Below, one piece after another: positions 1-3,709 of a stretch of 5,649 nucleotides of DNA (positions are counted from its first letter, which is position 1; each line of letters begins with the position of its first letter). The notes beneath the pieces are model-generated. The model did no database searches. It was not told the origin of the DNA and worked only from the letters and a program-made list of their open reading frames with translations. Source of the stretch: Clostridiales bacterium (lineage in GTDB: Bacteria; Bacillota; Clostridia; Oscillospirales; Acutalibacteraceae); contig JAAYFA010000351.1 in assembly GCA_012728445.1 (NCBI GenBank), forward strand, positions 1 to 5,649, read 5' to 3'. The translations under genes were made by a program, and so were the position numbers.

Positions 1-214
1 CCTTCATCCCGGCGAGTTTAATCGTCCGCACCCATTGTCACGTATCAAGTGCCGTCGGCTCAAATATCTCCGGCGATTCATAGCCGGAACCCCATTCGGA
101 ACTTGTAAAGGTATTGACACCAAAGTGTATAAACGCGTAAAACTCCAGCTCCTGCCATTTTAACTGCCGCTCGCTCGGCACCACATTGGCGGCCATTTCG
201 ATAATTTCGTCCAT
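1..214 (-). pseudogene. Alpha-L-fucosidase (GH29) N-terminus with in-frame TGA, partial
   Basis: This is the start of a glycoside hydrolase family 29 alpha-L-fucosidase, which removes terminal L-fucose from glycans; the rest lies beyond the window's left edge. The N-terminal GH29 pattern is clear: PSERQLKWQELEFYAFIHFG, then NTFTSSEWGSG and ESPEIFEPTALDT. The frame then meets TGA at 38-40, but the same frame continues as QWVRTIKLAGMK, which is exactly the expected GH29 continuation. The stop replaces one variable residue and nothing is shifted; a CGA-to-TGA transition would be enough. The TGA ending the neighbouring transporter gene is followed at once by a terminator, so TGA appears to be a normal stop here. 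I chose the ATG at 212-214 because AGGAG lies 7 bases upstream; the earlier in-frame ATG at 227-229 abuts that ribosome site. No signal peptide is visible, suggesting a cytoplasmic enzyme. The family call is firm; whether the gene is dead, read through or misread at one base is open. Confidence 0.85.
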
Positions 215-221
215 CTTGTTG

Positions 222-226
222 CTCCT
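222..226 (-). promoter_or_regulatory. Ribosome binding site deciding the fucosidase start
   Basis: AGGAG on the minus strand sits 7 bases before the ATG at 212-214. It lies directly against the upstream in-frame ATG (227-229), which therefore cannot use it. This favours the shorter N-terminus beginning MDEIIEMAAN. Confidence 0.75.
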
Positions 227-247
227 CATATATAGTCCCTTTCCACT

Positions 248-260
248 AGGATCTGAACCT
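248..260. repeat. Small imperfect palindrome downstream of the fucosidase promoter
   Basis: AGGATCTGAACCT has outer arms AGG/CCT and inner TC/GA pairs around a central T, with one mismatched pair. It lies roughly 8 to 20 bases after the predicted transcription start of the fucosidase gene, a usual place for a repressor site. No regulator gene is in the window, so this is only a candidate operator. Confidence 0.25.
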
Positions 261-267
261 GTTTTAT

Positions 268-286
268 TATGATATAAGATACCATA
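268..286. repeat. Inverted repeat overlapping the fucosidase -10 box
   Basis: On the plus strand the arms TATGATAT (268-275) and ATACCATA (279-286) are separated by AAG; 7 of 8 positions pair. The repeat covers the -10 hexamer of the predicted minus-strand promoter, so a protein bound there would block initiation. AT-rich promoter DNA produces such repeats by chance fairly often, hence the low confidence. Confidence 0.3.
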
Positions 287-304
287 AATAGGGTTGGTTG
301 TAAA
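276..304 (-). promoter_or_regulatory. Sigma-A type promoter for the fucosidase gene
   Basis: Read on the minus strand: -35 TTTACA (299-304, 5 of 6 to TTGACA), a 17-base spacer, and -10 TATCTT (276-281, 4 of 6), with TGG directly upstream giving an extended -10 element. Transcription would start near 268, leaving a leader of about 55 bases before the ATG at 214. It lies downstream of the transporter's terminator, so the fucosidase gene appears to be its own transcription unit. Confidence 0.6.
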
Positions 305-312
305 CGGATAGA
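298..312. promoter_or_regulatory. Possible cre (CcpA catabolite repression) site
   Basis: The 15 bases TTGTAAACGGATAGA match the relaxed Bacillus cre consensus WTGNAANCGNWNNCW at all but one position (G instead of C near the end). The site overlaps the -35 box of the fucosidase promoter, which would fit catabolite repression of a glycan-degrading enzyme. The match to the stricter consensus is poorer (two mismatches), and CcpA is not seen in this window. Confidence 0.35.
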
Positions 313-340
313 TAGAAAACGTCTCAAAATTAGCACAATA

Positions 341-365
341 GAAAAGAGCGGATTCTCATCCGCTC
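341..365 (-). terminator. Intrinsic terminator of the GPH transporter gene
   Basis: Read on the minus strand: a perfect 8-base-pair stem GAGCGGAT / ATCCGCTC with a four-base loop GAGA, then a T-rich run (TTTTC, continuing TATT). The stem starts 8 bases after the transporter's TGA. It separates the transporter transcript from the fucosidase promoter just beyond. Confidence 0.85.
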
Positions 366-373
366 CCAAAACA

Positions 374-1876
374 TCAACTCTCTGCGCCTTGCTCATCAAA
401 ATACAACCTTGCTCTTATTTCACGCATTTGGGCAAGCTCGGCACGCATTTTGTCGCGCTTATCGCCCCATAGGTCGTAGAAAAACCAGGGGATTAGGCTG
501 AACAGTCCAAGCAGTTGCGGCACAATGGCGAACATGGCGAATATTTTATACTTTGTATCGTCCGATTGTTCTTTCGCCCCTTGCTGGTAGCCGACCATGT
601 TGAGCACGATGGCACTTGCGGCAGAACTGATGGCGTTGCCAAATTTGCTGATAATACCGGTGACAGCGCCCGTGGTACCTTCTTGGCGCGTACCTGTTTG
701 CCATACCATATAGTCCTGCACATCTGCGCCGAGTTCGCTGTTGAGCACGCCGTTGGCACCGTCAACAAAAGAGTAGAGCGCTTGCACGACAATAACGGTT
801 ACGGCCAGCATCGGGAGGTTGTGCAAATACCTTCGGCCCACAAGGAACATAATGCCTTTCAGTACCGTAACGTATATCTTAAAACCGAAGAACATCTGCT
901 TAGTTTTAAAGCGTTTGAAGAACCAGGGAATTAGGCCGAAAGAGGCGTACTTGATAACCGTGCCGACAGCGCCGCAGACCAAAGACATGGTTGCCGAACC
1001 CATTACATCAATGTAAAAAAAGTTGACGTAAATACCGCCGATACCGCCAAGGCAGCCCATCACGCCTGCCAGCACTTGGAGCAGAAGCGGTTTGTTGTTG
1101 AAAACATATTTGACACCTTGCAACACGGGCGGTTGTTTGGGGATCAGCATCACACGTTCCCTTGTGCCGAAAAAAGCGAAAAGGGAAAGGAAAGTGCCTA
1201 AAATCGCTACGCTCACACCGATAATTGCAAAGCTGTTGGTGACGGATACTTTGATGACGCCGGATTTACTCAGGTCAATCATTGGGGCTATGATGAGGCT
1301 TGGTAACCCTCTGCCGATTTCATGCAAAAAGTTGGACACCGCAAAAAGTTTGTTTCTTTCCGTGGGGTTTGGGGACATCAGCAGCGGTAAATTTCCCTTT
1401 GGCACACCGTTTACCGTGTTGAATGTTTCCCACAAAAAGTAGGTGACAAACATGTAAACAATTTTACGTGTATCAAGCAGGTCTGCCCCTTGGAAAAAGA
1501 TAGGCCCTAAAAAAAGTAGGGCAACGCATATGCCCAAAGGGATGGGCGAAAAAAGGAGATAGGGTCTGGCCTTGCCGAAACGGGTACGTGTTTTGTCAAA
1601 AGCGATGCCCATCAGGGGGTCATTCATGGCATCCCAAATGGTAACCAAAAAATACATCAGACTGATGTATCTGTAATCAATACGAAAAACACTGGTGAAA
1701 AAATACATCAAAAAAGAGCCCATGTAGCCTTCGGCCAATGAGCTGCCTAAGTTGGAAAGCCCTAAAGCGGCAATTTCCTTCGTGCCCAAGAAATTTCTTT
1801 TTAATAAGAAGCTTTTTTCTGCCGGAGGAGCCGTTTCTTTTTTGCTGTCATCAACATCCGTGCCGGTGTGAGCCAC
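374..1876 (-). CDS. GPH-family (MelB-like) sugar:cation symporter
   Basis: A 12-helix inner-membrane carrier of the glycoside-pentoside-hexuronide:cation symporter family (major facilitator superfamily), which imports a sugar or glycoside with Na+ or H+. With the GTG start it has 500 residues, a little longer than MelB, with about 35 hydrophilic residues before the first helix. The family signature is present: WDAMNDPLMG at about 81-90, whose Asp82, Asn85 and Asp86 correspond to MelB cation-site residues Asp55, Asn58 and Asp59, followed by RFGKARP at 99-105. The second signature, DVQDYMVWQTGTRQEG at about 385-400 then ISKFGNA, is also typical. Start choice: GTG at 1874-1876 has AAAGGA 10 bases upstream, whereas the longer in-frame start, TTG at 1901-1903 (509 residues), has no clear ribosome site. 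The gene ends in TGA 8 bases before a terminator. The adjacent fucosidase suggests a fucosylated or related glycan as substrate, but GPH substrates cannot be read from sequence. Confidence 0.9.
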   Translation of the reverse strand: MAHTGTDVDDSKKETAPPAEKSFLLKRNFLGTKEIAALGLSNLGSSLAEGYMGSFLMYFFTSVFRIDYRYISLMYFLVTIWDAMNDPLMGIAFDKTRTRFGKARPYLLFSPIPLGICVALLFLGPIFFQGADLLDTRKIVYMFVTYFLWETFNTVNGVPKGNLPLLMSPNPTERNKLFAVSNFLHEIGRGLPSLIIAPMIDLSKSGVIKVSVTNSFAIIGVSVAILGTFLSLFAFFGTRERVMLIPKQPPVLQGVKYVFNNKPLLLQVLAGVMGCLGGIGGIYVNFFYIDVMGSATMSLVCGAVGTVIKYASFGLIPWFFKRFKTKQMFFGFKIYVTVLKGIMFLVGRRYLHNLPMLAVTVIVVQALYSFVDGANGVLNSELGADVQDYMVWQTGTRQEGTTGAVTGIISKFGNAISSAASAIVLNMVGYQQGAKEQSDDTKYKIFAMFAIVPQLLGLFSLIPWFFYDLWGDKRDKMRAELAQMREIRARLYFDEQGAES

Positions 1877-1956
1877 ATAGATCAGGTCCTTTCTTAAGGG
1901 CAAGTTATTCTTCGTTTAATAAAGCTCCGGTGGGGATAAAAGCCGACCCAAGCGGG

Positions 1957-1972
1957 GACCAAAATAATGGTC
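1957..1972. repeat. Inverted repeat near the transporter transcription start
   Basis: GACCA (1957-1961) and TGGTC (1968-1972) form a perfect 5-base inverted repeat around AAATAA. It lies just downstream of the predicted minus-strand -10 region of the transporter gene, so it could be an operator. The arms are short and no cognate regulator is visible. Confidence 0.3.
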
Positions 1973-1981
1973 AAATTGCAC

Positions 1982-2016
1982 CGTATAAATCTAACATAAG
2001 CGGGCTGTAAAAGCAA
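1982..2016 (-). promoter_or_regulatory. Probable promoter of the GPH transporter gene
   Basis: Two overlapping readings exist on the minus strand. One has -35 TTTACA (2006-2011), an 18-base spacer and -10 TATACG (1982-1987). The other has -35 TTGCTT (2011-2016), a 17-base spacer and -10 TAGATT (1988-1993) with TGT directly upstream as an extended -10. Either gives a leader of roughly 100 bases before the GTG start. Neither is strong. Confidence 0.4.
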
Positions 2017-2082
2017 ATAGAGTTTTAGCGAGACGATTATGGGATGCCGCTGTGTCTGAAAGCGGAAATTGACAAAAATCTG

Positions 2083-2111
2083 CTGACGAAATCCCGCTAC
2101 TGTGCTATAAT
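2083..2111 (+). promoter_or_regulatory. Sigma-A type promoter for the mgtE-addB unit
   Basis: -35 CTGACG (2083-2088, 4 of 6), a 17-base spacer and a perfect -10 TATAAT (2106-2111) preceded by TGC as an extended -10. Transcription should begin near 2118, giving mgtE a leader of about 205 bases. The first addB-like ATG (2161, in the relic) lies about 43 bases after this start, so this may be the original addB promoter, now serving mgtE and addB together. Confidence 0.7.
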
Positions 2112-2131
2112 CGGAGCAACGATTTAAAAGT

Positions 2132-2226
2132 GAATAACTTCGGCATAAAGGTGCTGCGTTATGCATCATTTATGCTCGGTCGGGCGGGCAGCGTGGATGT
2201 GCTGAGCTTTTCACGCTTAGCGCATG
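2132..2226 (+). pseudogene. Decayed 5' end of addB (leader plus first codons)
   Basis: This stretch is a second, broken copy of the addB start found at 3680-3920. Its leader aligns without gaps to the 30 or so bases before the intact addB ATG at about two thirds identity, including the purine-rich ribosome site. ATG 2161 corresponds to ATG 3710. One base is missing soon after the ATG, shifting the frame; sequence encoding LGRAGS follows, then it jumps directly to VDVLSFSRLAH. The 144 bases between the two GGCAGC copies in intact addB (3737-3742 and 3881-3886) are missing, which removes the Walker A lysine and threonine. Bases 2187-2212 equal 3881-3906 exactly (26 of 26). Over the 17 codons from CTC 2175 the four differing codons are all synonymous. 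Similarity fades after 2226, though GATTCAC near 2238 may echo 4014-4020. It cannot make a working protein. Confidence 0.8.
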
Positions 2227-2269
2227 GAATAGCTCGTGATTCACCGGGAGTCAGTAATTTAATTTGGAG

Positions 2270-2300
2270 AAGATTTGCATCTTATTCGATGCATTTTTTT
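2270..2300 (+). terminator. Terminator-like hairpin in the mgtE leader, possible attenuator
   Basis: TGCATC (2276-2281) and GATGCA (2288-2293) form a 6-base-pair stem with a 6-base loop, followed at once by seven T residues (2294-2300). This is the shape of a weak intrinsic terminator, placed between the promoter and the mgtE ribosome site. An overlapping alternative hairpin, AAGAT (2270-2274) with ATCTT (2279-2283), would exclude it, as in an antiterminator. It may be a conditional stop controlling mgtE, or a leftover terminator. The stem is short and AT-rich, so read-through is likely. Confidence 0.45.
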
Positions 2301-2309
2301 CGGGAAAAT

Positions 2310-2315
2310 AGGAGG
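2310..2315 (+). promoter_or_regulatory. Ribosome binding site of mgtE
   Basis: AGGAGG, a full Shine-Dalgarno match, lies 8 bases before the ATG at 2324. It fixes the mgtE start and is far stronger than any signal for the overlapping leader frame ending at 2333. Confidence 0.85.
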
Positions 2316-2323
2316 TTGTTCAC

Positions 2324-3673
2324 ATGGATATAGATATAATAGAAGAATTAATCGAAGAGTTAATAGAAGCGAAGAACTATATAAAGGTAAAAGCAATTTT
2401 ATCGGAAATGAACGATGTCGATGTGGCAGAGGTTATAAAACCTTATGATCCACAGATGACACTGCTATTATTTAGAATGCTGCCAAAAGATTTGGCGGTA
2501 GAAGTATTTGCGCAATTTACGCCGGGGCAACAACTAAGCATCGTCAATTCTGTAACAGACAAGGAATTAAAAGGAATCATTGACGAACTCTTTTTTGATG
2601 ACATGATAGATTTAATAGAAGAAATGCCGGCAAATATTGTAAGCAAAATTTTAAAATATGCCGGGGAAGAAGAAAGGAAACTGATAAACGAATTTTTAAA
2701 ATACCCGGCAGATTCTGCAGGCAGTTTAATGACGATAGAATATGTCGAACTGAAAGAATCGATGACCGTAAAAGAAGCGATGGATCATATAAAAGAAATC
2801 GGCCTTAACAAAGAAACAATTTACACTTGCTATATAACAGATAAAAAAAGAACGTTGGAAGGATTTGTATCTTTAAGAACATTGGTCGTTTCGGATGAAA
2901 ACTTGAAAGTTGCAGATATCATGGAAACTGACTTAATGAAAGTAAACACCCATGATGATCAGGAAGAAGTAGCCAATATATTTAGAAAATATGGATTTTT
3001 AGCCTTGCCGGTAGTAGATAAGGAAAACAGATTAATCGGAATTATAACAGTAGACGATATTATGGACGTTATCACACAAGAAACAGCAGAAGACTTTCAA
3101 ATCATGGCTGCTATGTCGCCATCTGAAGAAGAATATCTGGATGCTAAAATATGGAAACTGGCTCTAAATAGACTACCGTGGTTACTGCTGCTGATGATTT
3201 CAGCCACATTTACCGGAAGGATAATGGGCAAATACGAAAGCATTTTAACTTCTGTAGCGGTCCTTGGCACCTTTGTTCCTATGCTCATGGATACAGGAGG
3301 AAACGCAGGCAGCCAATCCTCCACTTTAATCATCAGGGGGTTAGCAATAGGAGATATTAGGACCGGCGATTGGTTTAGGGTTTTATTAAAAGAGTTTTCG
3401 GTATCGCTTACAATAGGAATAATTTTATCTCTAACGAACTTTTTCAGGCTTTTGGTCATAGAACGAGTTGGCGTTCTGATGGCAGCAACAGTTTCGATAA
3501 CCTTGTTAATAACGGTAATGTTATCAAAAGTAATAGGCGGCACGCTACCTATTATTGCAAAGAAGGTAAAGTTGGACCCGGCAATAATGGCCGGTCCACT
3601 CATTACTACCATAGTAGATGCCGTGAGTTTAATGGTATACTTTGCCATCGCAACAGCGATGTTGGGATTATAA
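2324..3673 (+). CDS. mgtE: Magnesium transporter MgtE
   Basis: A complete 449-residue MgtE, the Mg2+-gated Mg2+ channel of the cytoplasmic membrane, close to the usual family length of about 450. Domains in order: an acidic helical MgtE_N superhelix (about 1-130), two CBS domains (about 133-195 and 196-255; the second includes GIITVDDIMDVI), a linking helix, and five membrane segments from about 283 (starting LPWLLLLM) to 447. The family pore signatures are present: TGGNAGSQSSTLIIRG at 324-339 and TTIVDAVSL at 428-436, whose Asp432 corresponds to the Mg2+-selecting Asp432 of Thermus thermophilus MgtE. In that protein the N and CBS domains sense cytosolic Mg2+ and close the pore; acidic residues in the same regions suggest the same here. 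The start is fixed by AGGAGG 8 bases upstream. The gene is markedly AT-rich with many AAA, ATA and AGA codons, unlike addB 36 bases downstream, with which it probably shares a transcript. Confidence 0.96.
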   Translation: MDIDIIEELIEELIEAKNYIKVKAILSEMNDVDVAEVIKPYDPQMTLLLFRMLPKDLAVEVFAQFTPGQQLSIVNSVTDKELKGIIDELFFDDMIDLIEEMPANIVSKILKYAGEEERKLINEFLKYPADSAGSLMTIEYVELKESMTVKEAMDHIKEIGLNKETIYTCYITDKKRTLEGFVSLRTLVVSDENLKVADIMETDLMKVNTHDDQEEVANIFRKYGFLALPVVDKENRLIGIITVDDIMDVITQETAEDFQIMAAMSPSEEEYLDAKIWKLALNRLPWLLLLMISATFTGRIMGKYESILTSVAVLGTFVPMLMDTGGNAGSQSSTLIIRGLAIGDIRTGDWFRVLLKEFSVSLTIGIILSLTNFFRLLVIERVGVLMAATVSITLLITVMLSKVIGGTLPIIAKKVKLDPAIMAGPLITTIVDAVSLMVYFAIATAMLGL

Positions 3674-3709
3674 ATATGATCAAAAACCGTGGCGTAAGGG
3701 AGTTGTACT

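Larger units (their letters stand above)
1877..2323. other. Divergent intergenic region holding promoters, an addB relic and the mgtE leader
   Basis: These 447 bases hold no intact gene that I can support. From left to right: the leader of the leftward transporter gene with a short inverted repeat (1957-1972), its probable promoter (1982-2016), the rightward promoter (2083-2111), a decayed copy of the start of addB (about 2132-2226), a terminator-like hairpin (2276-2300) and the mgtE ribosome site (2310-2315). I looked for the conserved parts of the M-box (ykoK) Mg2+ riboswitch, common before mgtE in Firmicutes, and could not find them. Confidence 0.7.

Noticed and set aside
38..40. TGA read as an amino acid because of an altered genetic code
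   Set aside because: The transporter gene ends in TGA immediately before a terminator, and tryptophan in addB and mgtE is encoded by TGG. A local mutation or base error is simpler.
515..1442. Several plus-strand frames of 60 to 140 codons opposite the transporter gene
   Set aside because: They are antisense shadows of a clearly conserved membrane protein gene, without ribosome sites or recognisable motifs.
1900..2010. Plus-strand frame ending in KADPSGDQNNGQIAPYK and a TAA at about 2008, as the tail of a truncated gene
   Set aside because: The peptide looks somewhat protein-like, but I cannot assign it to a family. It begins inside the transporter gene and overlaps that gene's promoter, so it is not supported.
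2069..2111. TTGACA at 2069-2074 as the -35 box for TATAAT at 2106-2111
   Set aside because: The spacer would be 31 bases, far too long; CTGACG at 2083-2088 gives the normal 17.
1894..2169. A 91-codon minus-strand frame upstream of the transporter
   Set aside because: It covers the promoters of both directions and part of the addB relic, has no ribosome site, and shows no family features.
2100..2323. M-box (ykoK) Mg2+ riboswitch before mgtE
   Set aside because: The conserved M-box sequence blocks I know are not present; much of the leader is explained by the addB relic instead.
2130..2333. A 67-codon frame starting at GTG 2130 and overlapping the mgtE start, as a separate gene
   Set aside because: Its open frame is largely inherited from the addB relic, the nearest ribosome-like GGAG is 13 bases away, and the later half resembles nothing. 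I keep it only as a possible leader element.
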